From: Lachnospiraceae bacterium
Lineage (GTDB): Bacteria; Bacillota; Clostridia; Lachnospirales; Lachnospiraceae
DNA length: 64,000 bases
Assembly (NCBI GenBank): GCA_022845895.1
Contig: AP025573.1
Coordinates: forward strand, 2,638,501 to 2,702,500
Direction of reading: 5' to 3'
Part shown: in pieces, positions 17,485 to 26,288 of the stretch
Layout of the letters: each line of letters opens with the position of its first letter
How positions within the stretch are numbered: the stretch's first letter is position 1
The notes under the pieces: model-generated
What the model saw: only the letters and a program-made list of their open reading frames with translations
Database searches by the model: none
What the model was told of the DNA's origin: nothing
Made by a program: the position numbers and the translations under genes

Positions 17485-18498
17485 TTATAATCCCCATTCA
17501 AATACGGTCTTAAACGGTGTATTTCTGTCCATTCTGAATACTCTGTGGATATCTTCCACAGAGCTGACTTTTTCATCTTCAAATATTATCATATCCAGAC
17601 GCCTTTGAAAACGCTCATTCTTCATCCAGGTCACTGCCTGCTCAAAGTCTGCTCTGCCCGACCTGCTGCTGCCAATTACCGCAAGCCCCTTCTCCAGTAC
17701 ATCTCTTGTGTTCACTGCCACTCGGTTCTCGCTGACTCCCATCAGCATCACCGTCCCCTGTGGATTGATGTGGTTGATAATATCTTCTATCGCATAGTAG
17801 CTCCCATCTCCGCCACAGCATTCAAATGCGTGGTCTATCTCAAACGACACAGGCAATTCCTCTCTCAGTATCGTCTCGTCCGCAAACGTAAAGTAAGACA
17901 ATTTTCCCGGATTCTTGCCTATGACAATAATCTCACTGCCCGGATACGCCTGTTTCAGCAGATTTGCCACTATGAACGACAGGCTTCCGTCTCCCCAGAC
18001 TCCTATCCTGTTACGAATCCCATGGGAAATGCATTCAAATCTCCGGATACTGTGTGCGGCAACGCTTACAAACTCTGTGATTGAAGCCAGTTTCTGCGGT
18101 ATGCCGTCATGACGGACGAGCCTGTCTGCCGGCAAGCTGATAAATTCTCTCAGGAATCCATCCCTTCCGCTGGACAGGAAGCCAGAACCTTTTGCATAAT
18201 TCTCTAATATGATATCGCTGTGTTCTCCCGGCACGTTCGGGATAAGCACAACTTCTTCTCCTGCTTTAAGCTTTCCTGCCGGGTCGAACAGCACTTCGCC
18301 GCAGCACTCATGAATGAGCGCCATCGGAAGCTTCCTGTCAAGGATACTGCGTTCCCGCTGACCTGTATAATATCTCTGATCCGCATGGCAGATCGACATA
18401 TACCGCGGCTTGATAATGACCTGGCTCTCAAACTGTGCCTCTTCGTATTTCACGGAAAATGTACCTGGTGCCACTAACTGATATACATAATTAATCAA
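17485..18498 (-). CDS. tarJ: Ribulose-5-phosphate reductase (TarJ-like)
   Basis: A 337-residue alcohol-dehydrogenase-like protein that matches TarJ from memory: INYVYQLVAPG, ADQRYYTGQRE, IHECCGEVLFD, SGRDGFLREF, FGIWGDG-type loop GVWGDGSLSFI, and IGSSRSGRADFEQ. TarJ reduces ribulose 5-phosphate to ribitol 5-phosphate with NADPH. The start is set at TTG 18498, giving the TarJ-type N-terminus and a GGAGG 8 nt upstream that lies inside the end of tarI. The two genes overlap by 8 bp, as in other tarIJ pairs. A longer reading to 18540 lacks a good ribosome site. Together they predict ribitol phosphate in the polymer. Confidence 0.9.
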   Translation of the reverse strand: MINYVYQLVAPGTFSVKYEEAQFESQVIIKPRYMSICHADQRYYTGQRERSILDRKLPMALIHECCGEVLFDPAGKLKAGEEVVLIPNVPGEHSDIILENYAKGSGFLSSGRDGFLREFISLPADRLVRHDGIPQKLASITEFVSVAAHSIRRFECISHGIRNRIGVWGDGSLSFIVANLLKQAYPGSEIIVIGKNPGKLSYFTFADETILREELPVSFEIDHAFECCGGDGSYYAIEDIINHINPQGTVMLMGVSENRVAVNTRDVLEKGLAVIGSSRSGRADFEQAVTWMKNERFQRRLDMIIFEDEKVSSVEDIHRVFRMDRNTPFKTVFEWGL

Positions 18499-19207
18499 CG
18501 ACTTTTCCTCCGACCATAGCCTGCGCCACTTTATAATCACTCACTGTCGTAATCTTCAGGTTAGAAGGCTCTCCTTTGACGAGATATACCGGTTCATTCT
18601 GCACGACCGCAATCTTACATGCATCAGTCAGAACTGCCTTCTCTTCTTCCCCCAATGCCCGATATAGCCTTTTCAGAAGATTCACCTGAAAGCTCTGCGG
18701 CGTCTGTCCCTGGTACATCTTGCTCCTGACAGGGATATCTGTAATCCTGTTTCCATCCTCTGACACGACGATAGTATCCGTGGCCGCAATCACGGTATCG
18801 CATATATTATGGCTTAGTACCGCGTTTATATTATCGTTGATTATCCGCGATGTGACAAACGGGCGGACAGAATCATGTGTGATGATATAGTGCTCTTCGC
18901 TCTCACCGTAATCCCTCTCAACAGCATCCACGATATTCATGATGGTAGCATTGCGGTCGCCCCCGCCAGATACGATATGGACACATTCTTTCCGGATATG
19001 GATGTATTTGTCGACCAGATCCTCCATGTGTACCACCCAATTCGGATGTACTCCTATATATATCTGTTCAATCTTCGGACATAGCAAGAACTTTTCCAAC
19101 GTATGAATCACCATAGGCTTGTCACCGAGATTTAAAAACTGTTTCGGCATATCTGCCATATTCATCCTCGAACCGATACCACCGGCCAGAATCCCTCCAA
19201 ATACCAT
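18491..19207 (-). CDS. tarI: Ribitol-5-phosphate cytidylyltransferase (TarI-like, IspD family)
   Basis: The 238-residue protein makes CDP-ribitol from CTP and ribitol 5-phosphate. The signature loop GGILAGGIGSRM and MPKQFLNLGDKPM are at the N-terminus, followed by GGGDRNATIMNIV, ITHDSVRPFV and MYQGQTPQSF. These fit TarI more closely than IspD, and the overlapping tarJ supports that. The start has GGAGGATAG before the ATG. It is the first gene of the unit and is preceded by a strong promoter (19262-19290). Confidence 0.94.
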   Translation of the reverse strand: MVFGGILAGGIGSRMNMADMPKQFLNLGDKPMVIHTLEKFLLCPKIEQIYIGVHPNWVVHMEDLVDKYIHIRKECVHIVSGGGDRNATIMNIVDAVERDYGESEEHYIITHDSVRPFVTSRIINDNINAVLSHNICDTVIAATDTIVVSEDGNRITDIPVRSKMYQGQTPQSFQVNLLKRLYRALGEEEKAVLTDACKIAVVQNEPVYLVKGEPSNLKITTVSDYKVAQAMVGGKVVD

Positions 19208-19261
19208 ATCTATCCTCCATAATAATCATTTCTTAATCTATTTTTAACACTAGCGTAACAT

Positions 19262-19290
19262 ATTATAACAAATTTCACCAGTGACCTCAA
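19262..19290 (-). promoter_or_regulatory. Promoter of the tarI-to-cohesin operon
   Basis: On the minus strand TTGAGG (19285-19290) and TATAAT (19262-19267) are separated by exactly 17 bp. The -10 is extended: TTTGT directly precedes it. It lies about 55 bp upstream of the tarI ATG. Confidence 0.75.
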
Positions 19291-19331
19291 CCGGAACAGC
19301 TTAATATTCCATTAATTCTTCATGAATATAC

Positions 19332-19358
19332 AAAAGGCATGGATATCCCATGCCTTGA
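19332..19358 (-). terminator. Terminator after glmS
   Basis: A 9-bp perfect stem (arms 19334-19342 and 19348-19356) with a short GATAT loop is followed on the minus strand by TTTTG. It lies 8 bp past the glmS stop. The T tract is short, so termination may be partial. Confidence 0.65.
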
Positions 19359-19365
19359 ACTGACT

Positions 19366-21192
19366 TTATTCTACCGTAACCGACTTCGCCAGGTTACGTG
19401 GCTTGTCGACATCACAGCCCCGTCCGACAGATACATAATAGCCAAAGAGCTGAAGCGGTATGATTGCCAGAGAGTTGGTAAAGTATCTGTTCGTCTCCGG
19501 AATATAGATTACATAATCGGCTGCCCGTTCTACTTCCGTGTTCCCCTCCATCGTCACGGCCATTACAAACGCGCCCCTCGTCCTCACTTCGACCATATTG
19601 CTAATCATTTTCTTATACAGTTCTTTCTGGGTCAGGACAGAAGCCACAAGCGTTCCCTCTTCCACAAGCGATATCGTCCCATGCTTGAGCTCACCCGCGG
19701 CATATGCCTCCGAATGGATATAGGAGATTTCCTTCAGCTTAAGAGAGCCTTCCATCGATATCGCATAATCTATACCGCGTCCGATGAAGAATATATCTCT
19801 GGCTGCCAGATAACGGTTTGCAAAGCGCTGTATCTTCTGCTTATTGTTGAGCAGCATCTCCACCTGTGCCGGCAGGCTTTTCAAATCCTCCAGCATATCG
19901 GACAGTACCGTGTCATCCATCTCGCCTTTTACGTAAGCGAACTTCATGGCCAGAAGATACAGCGATATGAGCTGTGCCGAGTAGGCCTTGGTCGTCGCTA
20001 CGGCTATCTCCGGTCCGGCCCATGTATACATGACATTGTCTGCCTCTCTGGCTATCGAACTGCCGACCACGTTGACAATGCCGAGCACTTTAGCTCCCCT
20101 TGCCTTAGATTCTCTCAAAGCTGCAAGCGTATCTGCCGTCTCTCCGGACTGGCTTATGACAACGACGAGCGTTCCTTCTTCCAGAATCGGATTGCGGTAC
20201 CTGAATTCAGAAGCCACGTCTACTTCTACCGGGATACGCGACAGCCCTTCAAACACATATTTGCTAGTAACGCCCGCATGGTAGGCAGAGCCACAGGCGA
20301 CAATCATGATCTTATTGATTGCTTTTATCTCCTCATCCGTCATGTTCAGTTCATCGATAACGATTCTGCCATCCTTGATTCTTGGGGAAAACGTGTCTGT
20401 AATCGCTTTTGGCTGCTCATACATCTCCTTCAGCATAAAATGTTCATAACCGCCTTTTTCGGCTGCGTTTACATCCCATTCAATCCGTACGGACTCTTTC
20501 TCAATCGGCTCCTCATCTACATTAAAGAACTCCATCGTAGCGTCCGTCATACGGACAATCTCTTCATTTTCGATGAAGAACACGTCTCTCGTATACTTCA
20601 GCACAGCCGGTACATCGGATGCGATGATATTACCGCCATTGGTATGTCCTACGATGAGCGGGCTGTCCTTCCTGACTGCATACAGCTCATCAGGATGATC
20701 CTGGAATACGATTCCAAGGGCATAAGAACCTTCCATACGGTGCATGATCTTCGTTACTGCCTGAAGCGGGTTCCCATTATAATAGTAGTCTAACAGATGA
20801 GCGATGACCTCCGTGTCCGTCTCGGACACGAACTCATATCCGTGTTTCTCAAGCTTCTTCTTCAATTTCAGGTAATTCTCAATAATACCGTTATGTACGA
20901 CTACGATGCTCTCATCCTTGTTAAAATGAGGATGTGCATTGATATCAGAAGGCGAACCATGCGTGGCCCATCGCGTATGTCCGATACCCGACGTCCCGGG
21001 CAGCGTCTCTCCATCGTGGGTCAGTTCACTTAAAACCTTGAGTCTCCCTTTGGACTTTATCATATCAATCTTTTCACCGTTGTAAACTGCGATACCGGCA
21101 GAGTCATAGCCCCTGTATTCCAGCTTGGAAAGACCGTCGAGAAGAATCGGGGCCGCCTGCTGATTGCCGATATAACCTACTATTCCACACAT
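19366..21192 (-). CDS. glmS: Glutamine-fructose-6-phosphate aminotransferase (isomerizing)
   Basis: The 608-residue enzyme makes glucosamine 6-phosphate from fructose 6-phosphate and glutamine, the entry to UDP-GlcNAc. The N-terminal Ntn-hydrolase glutaminase domain starts with the nucleophile Cys2 (MCGIVGYIGNQ) and has GIGHTRWATHG. Two SIS domains follow, with ACGSAYHAG and VVISQSGETADT, and the C-terminus ends PRNLAKSVTVE, the conserved family tail. A GGAGG site precedes the ATG. Unlike its neighbours it sits in its own unit with a promoter and terminator. It supplies precursor for the PglF and WbpA pathways encoded nearby. Confidence 0.98.
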   Translation of the reverse strand: MCGIVGYIGNQQAAPILLDGLSKLEYRGYDSAGIAVYNGEKIDMIKSKGRLKVLSELTHDGETLPGTSGIGHTRWATHGSPSDINAHPHFNKDESIVVVHNGIIENYLKLKKKLEKHGYEFVSETDTEVIAHLLDYYYNGNPLQAVTKIMHRMEGSYALGIVFQDHPDELYAVRKDSPLIVGHTNGGNIIASDVPAVLKYTRDVFFIENEEIVRMTDATMEFFNVDEEPIEKESVRIEWDVNAAEKGGYEHFMLKEMYEQPKAITDTFSPRIKDGRIVIDELNMTDEEIKAINKIMIVACGSAYHAGVTSKYVFEGLSRIPVEVDVASEFRYRNPILEEGTLVVVISQSGETADTLAALRESKARGAKVLGIVNVVGSSIAREADNVMYTWAGPEIAVATTKAYSAQLISLYLLAMKFAYVKGEMDDTVLSDMLEDLKSLPAQVEMLLNNKQKIQRFANRYLAARDIFFIGRGIDYAISMEGSLKLKEISYIHSEAYAAGELKHGTISLVEEGTLVASVLTQKELYKKMISNMVEVRTRGAFVMAVTMEGNTEVERAADYVIYIPETNRYFTNSLAIIPLQLFGYYVSVGRGCDVDKPRNLAKSVTVE

Positions 21193-21266
21193 ATTTGTAC
21201 CTCCGTTTTACATAATCTGCTTTTATCTTTGTACAAAACGCCATTTTTTTTGCACTATCAGGAAGT

Positions 21267-21295
21267 ATTGTAACAAATTCTTAACAATTTGTAAA
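21267..21295 (-). promoter_or_regulatory. Promoter of glmS
   Basis: TTTACA (21290-21295) and TACAAT (21267-21272) on the minus strand are spaced 17 bp apart, with TTTGT directly before the -10. The remaining ~75-nt leader to the ATG is too short for a glmS ribozyme, and I do not see its conserved core. Confidence 0.7.
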
Positions 21296-21317
21296 CCATA
21301 TATTCTATATAACGAAA

Positions 21318-21348
21318 TCAATCGGGATACGCAGAGTATCCCGATTGA
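21318..21348 (-). terminator. Stem-loop after the LCP gene, probable terminator
   Basis: A perfect 12-bp stem (arms 21318-21329 and 21337-21348, 7-nt loop) begins 13 bp past the LCP stop. On the minus strand it is followed by TTTCGTTATA, a weak T tract. It separates the pglF-LCP unit from glmS. Confidence 0.6.
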
Positions 21349-21361
21349 TAAATTATGATGT

Positions 21362-22756
21362 CTATTCTGTTGCCCCGCCTTCTGGAGGTGTATCTGGCGT
21401 CGGAGGTGTCGTTCCCCCGGAGTCTCCTCCTGGATCCGGCTGTTCTGTATTTCCCGAATTTCCAGAATTACCATCACCGCTTCCGCCACCATTTCCGTTT
21501 CCGGAACCGCCTGAACCTCCGCCTGTCGTGCCATTTCCTTCATTTTCAGTTTCCTGTCCGCCCGTAGTGCTTGGCGGTGTATAATTACCAGTCCCGCCTC
21601 CACCATAATTATTTCCGCTTTCCTGAGCTGCGTCCTCAGGCGCCGTAGTATATGTCTGGCTGTTCAGCGTTTCATCGTCGGTAGCCTCACGCTGACCTAT
21701 TCTGCTGACAATACTACCGCTTATATTCTGAACTGTAGTGGAAACTGTATAACCTGTTGTACCATATAAGAACTCATGCAGCTTCTGTACGTTATCTGCC
21801 AGCGTTACCGGAATTACGATGCTGCCGAGCCCTGATAACGTATCTGTAGTCTTATCGATTGGGAACCCTGTACTATCTCCTAAGGTGTACTTTGCAAAGT
21901 CCTTGGCATAGCTTATTATTTCTGCAGATGTAAAATTAGTAGATATGCTTGGCAGTACTTTATCAATAATCTTATTAATCGTGCCCAGGTCGCTCTTCTT
22001 TATCTTCTCAACCATCTTTTCAATTACGATCCGCTGTCTTTCCGTTCTAGTAAAGTCGCCGCCTGCCGTCGACCGGATACGTGCGTATGTTGTGGCCTGT
22101 ACACCATCAAGCGTCTGTACACCAGCTTCGTGGACAAAGTACGCTTCTTTTCCCGCGACCTGCCCTGTCTCATACACAAACTCGTTCAGATACTGTATTT
22201 CCTCTTCCTTGACATCGATATCAATGCCCCCGAGCAAATCGATTGCTTCAGCTACAACGCTGAAATCCACAGTCACATACTTCTGGATATCCAAATCCAG
22301 ATTCTTATTCAGCATGTTTATGGCCTGTTCAGGGCCTCCAAAGCTATATGCCGCATTACATTTCTGCAGTTCTCCGTCTTTTATATCCAGCAAAGTATCC
22401 CTGTAGACTGAAACCATCTTTATCTCTTTCGTCTTGTTATTTAAACTGCCCACAATTATACAGTCTGTACGAGTTCCTTCTGCCAGGTCGCCCTCTCTGG
22501 AATCCACACCGAATAATGCAACATTCGTAAAACCTTCGCCGGCTTCTTCCGCCTCTGCATTGATTACGATATCTTCCTGAGGTATATCCTGAGTATCTAT
22601 TTTACCCAGCTTGGCAGCTACATATATTACGCCAGATGCCGCTAGGGCCATAAAAACTCCTCCCAGACAGACTCCTGCCTTTTTAGTCGTGCTCAACCTT
22701 GTAAACCAATTGCCAGACTTCCTGGTTCTTCTGCCCCTTCTCCTTCTTCTTGCCAT
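21362..22756 (-). CDS. LytR-CpsA-Psr (LCP) family glycopolymer ligase
   Basis: The 464-residue protein has an Arg-rich N-terminus (ARRRRRGRRTRKSG), one transmembrane helix (about 28-50), an extracellular LCP domain (ALFGVDSREGDLAEGTRTD, MVSVYRDT, GGIDIDVKEEE, RIRSTAGGDFTRTERQR) and a long low-complexity tail of Gly, Asn, Thr and Pro (about residues 375-464). It should link a lipid-carried polymer to peptidoglycan. It is the last gene of the pglF-licD unit, and its closest relative in the window is the LCP at 11449-12672. A 63-bp AT-rich gap with TATAT-type sequences precedes it, so an additional promoter is possible. Confidence 0.92.
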   Translation of the reverse strand: MARRRRRGRRTRKSGNWFTRLSTTKKAGVCLGGVFMALAASGVIYVAAKLGKIDTQDIPQEDIVINAEAEEAGEGFTNVALFGVDSREGDLAEGTRTDCIIVGSLNNKTKEIKMVSVYRDTLLDIKDGELQKCNAAYSFGGPEQAINMLNKNLDLDIQKYVTVDFSVVAEAIDLLGGIDIDVKEEEIQYLNEFVYETGQVAGKEAYFVHEAGVQTLDGVQATTYARIRSTAGGDFTRTERQRIVIEKMVEKIKKSDLGTINKIIDKVLPSISTNFTSAEIISYAKDFAKYTLGDSTGFPIDKTTDTLSGLGSIVIPVTLADNVQKLHEFLYGTTGYTVSTTVQNISGSIVSRIGQREATDDETLNSQTYTTAPEDAAQESGNNYGGGGTGNYTPPSTTGGQETENEGNGTTGGGSGGSGNGNGGGSGDGNSGNSGNTEQPDPGGDSGGTTPPTPDTPPEGGATE

Positions 22757-22819
22757 ATAACACCTCTTTTGTTCTATTTTCTACATATAATATAGAATTA
22801 CTACAGTAATTGAACAGGA

Positions 22820-23689
22820 TTATCTGTTAACACAATATAGCTTGCCTTTATATTGTTTATAACCTGTCTTCAAATCACATTTTATCACGTCATGATGCGC
22901 TACCTGCTTCTCTTTAGGTGGCAGCTTCATATAATCACCAAAGGCAATTCTAAGATAATCATCATATCCTTGCGGTATCGGCATCATGTGACCTTCGAAC
23001 TCTTTATATACTGCTGCGTCAAACGCTTCTTTGGGGTACTCATTCTTCATATAATGGGGACCTGCACATAACTCTGTCACAAATCTGCAGTCTTCTATGT
23101 TATATTTCGTCATCTTTTTCTCTGCAAAGCGCCATATTTTATACCGCATCTTTTTAGAAGGTATCAGGGCAAGGGCTGATTTTCCAGCCATTTCCATAAA
23201 TCTGCCGTGGTTTGAGGGCACCATTTGTGAACGGTACAGTGAATATACCATAGCCCACATCAGCTGTATTTTACGTTTGAATTTATTTGATGGACATCCA
23301 TCTAAAGGAAGTACATCAAGTATCAAACCATGGCTTATATCTAACTCTTGTTGATATGGTCTGATAAAAGTAGTTGAATTGTCTCTTATATTTAAAAACA
23401 AATTATAATCTATATGAAATTCATCAGAATTCTCTAATGTATATCTGGAAGTGTCGGCTTTCATTTTCCATATTCTTTTTAATAATTCATAATCTCTTCT
23501 TGGCATAAATACGTCGACATCATCATCCCATGGAATAAAACCTTTATGGCGTACTGTGCCAATACAGCACCCTCCGCAAAAATAAAACAAAAGATTATTT
23601 TCATCACATATCTTCTTGAAATAAAGCGCCATCTCCAGACTTTTTTCTTGTATTTCGCGTATCTCTTCTTTACTGTACTCCATTCCCAA
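22820..23689 (-). CDS. LicD-family phosphotransferase
   Basis: The 289-residue protein shows the LicD/fukutin-type nucleotidyltransferase motifs: FCGGCCIGTVRHKGF, IPWDDDVDVFMPR with the catalytic Asp cluster, then LDVLPLDG and the late FGDYMKLPP. LicD enzymes transfer phosphocholine or similar phosphate-linked groups onto cell-surface sugars. It starts at TTG 23689, which has AAGGA 5 nt upstream, or at ATG 23683. It begins 1 bp after the GT4 stop. No choline uptake or CTP:phosphocholine gene is visible in this window, so the transferred group is unknown. Confidence 0.9.
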   Translation of the reverse strand: MGMEYSKEEIREIQEKSLEMALYFKKICDENNLLFYFCGGCCIGTVRHKGFIPWDDDVDVFMPRRDYELLKRIWKMKADTSRYTLENSDEFHIDYNLFLNIRDNSTTFIRPYQQELDISHGLILDVLPLDGCPSNKFKRKIQLMWAMVYSLYRSQMVPSNHGRFMEMAGKSALALIPSKKMRYKIWRFAEKKMTKYNIEDCRFVTELCAGPHYMKNEYPKEAFDAAVYKEFEGHMMPIPQGYDDYLRIAFGDYMKLPPKEKQVAHHDVIKCDLKTGYKQYKGKLYCVNR

Positions 23690-23690
23690 A

Positions 23691-24911
23691 CTAGTCCTTC
23701 TTTATCAGCTCACTAATTAATTTTATTATTTTATTGTAAGAATTAGGCCTGTCAAACTGTTCTTCTGCAACTTCCCTGGCCTTTCGTCCCATCAATTCCC
23801 GTTCTTCTTGATTATTATAGAGTCCCAAAATTGCATCAGCTAGAGCTTTCTTATCCTCTGCCTCAATATTAATGCCAAAACCATCACTTAAAACTTTATT
23901 CTTAAACTCGTCACTGCTGCAAGTATTAATCATAGGCTTTCCCGCCGCAAGATAATCCCCAATCTTATTCACAATGCTTTGAGGAGCTTTCTTTACAAAA
24001 GAATTAACAAGTATATCAGATTTTTTCAAATAAGCGGCCATCTTCTCATACGGTACATACCCTGCAAATTCTACATTTCCAGTCAGCGACTTTGCATAGT
24101 CTTCAAGCTCATCTTTAAGCGGGCCTCCTCCTAGAATTTTAAAATAAATATCTGAATAGCCTCTCTTTTTCAATTCATCAGCTGCCTGTACCATTGTCCT
24201 TATATCATAGCTAGTCCCTATTGTCCCCGCATAAGTCACCCAAAATTCATCAGAGCCTTTATTAACTTCCTGCATATTCGCTTTCGCACCATCATCAAAT
24301 GCACTGATTTCATTTCCTACATAAACTGTTTCTTTGGGTATATCTCTCGAATTTCTCTGGAATGGCCTGCCCGCATATTCGTCTGAGGTTCCTATTACGC
24401 CCGAGCAAAGCTTATAAACCTTTTCAGCATCTCTCAACAATGGATAGAATAATAAATTGCTTATTACTGGTATATCAATAACCATCTGCATCGCTTCCGG
24501 CCACAAATCATTTACGTCAACCACAAAAGGAATGCCACGTTCATGTGCATATTCTGCGGCCGACAACGCCACGTCGTTTGGAGGTATCTCACAGTAAATC
24601 AAATCATAGTTCCCATCCAGCTCCAGCATTTTTCTAAGGTTTTTTGCAGCAATCCTGTGACTGCGTATTCTTCGAAGATCTATATTCTTTTTATAACCTG
24701 GCTCCTCTATAAATCTAAGCCTGAATGGATAATTTCCTTTATTAATATCTTTAATATTACGCTGCTCTTTTGCCCAGTGCTGAAATGACGAGGTGATAAG
24801 ATCCACCTCGTATCCTTTTTCTACTAAAAACTCAGGAAGAAAACGAAATCTTGTATATCCGTTCTCATCGTCTAACTTTACACCCATTGTTATAACAGCT
24901 ATTCTTTTCAT
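23691..24911 (-). CDS. GT4-family glycosyltransferase (canonical domain order)
   Basis: A 406-residue GT-B enzyme beginning MKRIAVITMGVKLDDENGYT. The acceptor domain ends with PFVVDVNDLWPEAM. The donor domain contains VTYAGTIGTSYDIRTM and a family-typical DYLAAGKPMIN segment. The start at 24911 is chosen because AAAGGA lies just upstream; a start 11 codons earlier is possible. It directly precedes licD and provides a useful in-window reference for the permuted enzyme at 28174. A consensus-like promoter (24968-24996) lies 57 bp upstream. Confidence 0.92.
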   Translation of the reverse strand: MKRIAVITMGVKLDDENGYTRFRFLPEFLVEKGYEVDLITSSFQHWAKEQRNIKDINKGNYPFRLRFIEEPGYKKNIDLRRIRSHRIAAKNLRKMLELDGNYDLIYCEIPPNDVALSAAEYAHERGIPFVVDVNDLWPEAMQMVIDIPVISNLLFYPLLRDAEKVYKLCSGVIGTSDEYAGRPFQRNSRDIPKETVYVGNEISAFDDGAKANMQEVNKGSDEFWVTYAGTIGTSYDIRTMVQAADELKKRGYSDIYFKILGGGPLKDELEDYAKSLTGNVEFAGYVPYEKMAAYLKKSDILVNSFVKKAPQSIVNKIGDYLAAGKPMINTCSSDEFKNKVLSDGFGINIEAEDKKALADAILGLYNNQEERELMGRKAREVAEEQFDRPNSYNKIIKLISELIKKD

Positions 24912-25039
24912 AACATTTCCTTTACAATCCAAGACATATGACAAGGATTTCCAAATTTATCGCTATTAGTATACATGTTACCCAGGCATTTGTCAATCTG
25001 GCTATAATGCTCTCTTATTACATCTTTTCCAAGAGACAT
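24908..25039 (-). CDS. Possible small ORF, 43 residues, unknown
   Basis: An uninterrupted ATG-to-TGA reading frame fills the 135-bp gap between the WcfR-like aminotransferase and the GT4 gene. It ends IVKEML with its TGA overlapping the GT4 ATG, and contains Cys, His and Trp in GNPCHMSWIVKE. It starts 7 bp after the upstream stop. Against it: no ribosome binding site precedes the ATG, and a near-consensus promoter lies inside it. It may be a chance frame or the remnant of a lost gene. Confidence 0.2.
   Translation of the reverse strand: MSLGKDVIREHYSQIDKCLGNMYTNSDKFGNPCHMSWIVKEML
24968..24996 (-). promoter_or_regulatory. Internal promoter before the GT4-licD-LCP genes
   Basis: A perfect TTGACA (24991-24996) and TATACT (24968-24973) are spaced 17 bp apart on the minus strand. 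They lie in the only sizeable gap between the aminotransferase and the GT4 gene. This would allow the GT4, licD and LCP genes to be expressed apart from pglF. Confidence 0.55.
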
Positions 25040-25046
25040 ACGATTA

Positions 25047-26261
25047 TTAACTGCCGATACATGCCTTTAAGTTTTCTACGATATATGTTACATCCTCATC
25101 TGTCAGTTTAGAATACAGCGGTAAGGTAATTTCGTTAGAAAAAATATCGAATGCATTTGGAAACTCTTCAATATTAAAACCAATATTTTTATATGCTGTC
25201 AGCATCGGTAGCGGTTTATAGTGTACGTTTGTAGCTATACCACGTTCTGCCATTTGATTCATTATAACGTTACATTCTTTTCTGTTTTTTCCTAATATTC
25301 GTACACAATATAAATGTCCACTTGAGGAAAAGTCTCTCCCGTAATGTTTTAAAACTTGCACTGGAAGTTCTTTAAATGTATTGTCATAAGTCATTATAAT
25401 TTCTTTTCTCCTGTCAAGCATATCTGGATACCGCTTTAGCTGAGCTATACCCAAAGCTGCCAAGACATCTGTCATATTACATTTATAGTAGGTACCAACC
25501 ACATCATATTCCCACTCACCCAGCTTTGTTTTTTCTAATGCATCTTTTGACTGTCCGTGAAGAGACAGCAGGTTCAGTCGTTTATAAATTTCTTCATCAT
25601 CTATCCCTTGAATTGGCTTCCATGTAAGACCTCCTCCCTCTGAAGTAGTGAAATTTTTAACTGCATGGAAGGAAAAGCTTGTAAAATCTGCTACTTCTCC
25701 ACATTTCTTCCCCTTTCGGGTAGCTCCCAAAGCGTGTGCCGCATCAGCTAACACGACAATACGTCCTATAGCAGACTGTATCTTATTTCCGGCCGTATAT
25801 AAATGCTTCTTTCCCGTCACTATACTAAATATACGGTCATAGTCACACATTACTCCACCCAAATCTACAGGTATGATGGCCTTGGTTTTTTCCGTTATCG
25901 CTTTTTCCATCTGATTATAATCCATTTCAAATGAATCTTTAGCGGTATCAACCAGTACCGGCGTTGCGCCTACATGGCAGATGACGCTGGCTGATGCTGT
26001 ATAAGTATACGCAGTAGTTATAACTTCATCCCCAGGGCCGATACCCAGTATGCGTAATGCCATTTCTGTACATGCTGTAGAAGAATTAAGGCAAATTAAT
26101 CTTTTCGTATTACAAAAATCTGCCAGCTCTCTTTCCAGCTTTTTGGTTTTCGGACCCGTGGTAAGCCAACCACTTTTTAATGTATCAACCACCTCATCAA
26201 TTTCAGCTTCTGTAATATCCGGCACTAAAAAGGGAATCTGCATTTCCTGATTTCTTTTCAT
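25047..26261 (-). CDS. DegT/DnrJ/EryC1/StrS aminotransferase (WcfR-like)
   Basis: A 404-residue PLP-dependent sugar aminotransferase. Visible motifs are SGWLTTGPKTKKLE, CLNSSTACTEMALRILG, AYTYTASASV, VLADAAHALGAT and the lysine-bearing SFSFHAVKN, followed by TSEGGG. The SxTA/ITxAYTYTASAS pattern resembles Bacteroides WcfR from memory, which aminates UDP-4-keto-6-deoxy-GlcNAc to give the AATGal donor. It follows a PglC-type transferase, as WcfR does WcfS. GGAGG precedes the ATG. A second, different aminotransferase two genes upstream may act on the same or an isomeric keto sugar. Confidence 0.88.
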   Translation of the reverse strand: MKRNQEMQIPFLVPDITEAEIDEVVDTLKSGWLTTGPKTKKLERELADFCNTKRLICLNSSTACTEMALRILGIGPGDEVITTAYTYTASASVICHVGATPVLVDTAKDSFEMDYNQMEKAITEKTKAIIPVDLGGVMCDYDRIFSIVTGKKHLYTAGNKIQSAIGRIVVLADAAHALGATRKGKKCGEVADFTSFSFHAVKNFTTSEGGGLTWKPIQGIDDEEIYKRLNLLSLHGQSKDALEKTKLGEWEYDVVGTYYKCNMTDVLAALGIAQLKRYPDMLDRRKEIIMTYDNTFKELPVQVLKHYGRDFSSSGHLYCVRILGKNRKECNVIMNQMAERGIATNVHYKPLPMLTAYKNIGFNIEEFPNAFDIFSNEITLPLYSKLTDEDVTYIVENLKACIGS

Positions 26262-26288
26262 TTCTTTCCTCCGATTCCGATACTTATT

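Noticed and set aside
19339..20793. Long plus-strand open frame opposite glmS
   Set aside because: It lies antisense to a full-length glmS with all catalytic motifs. The translation is rich in His, Arg and Cys, as expected of a shadow frame.
21193..21272. Possible glmS ribozyme upstream of glmS
   Set aside because: The leader after the -10 is only about 75 nt, and the conserved ribozyme core and pseudoknot segments are not seen.
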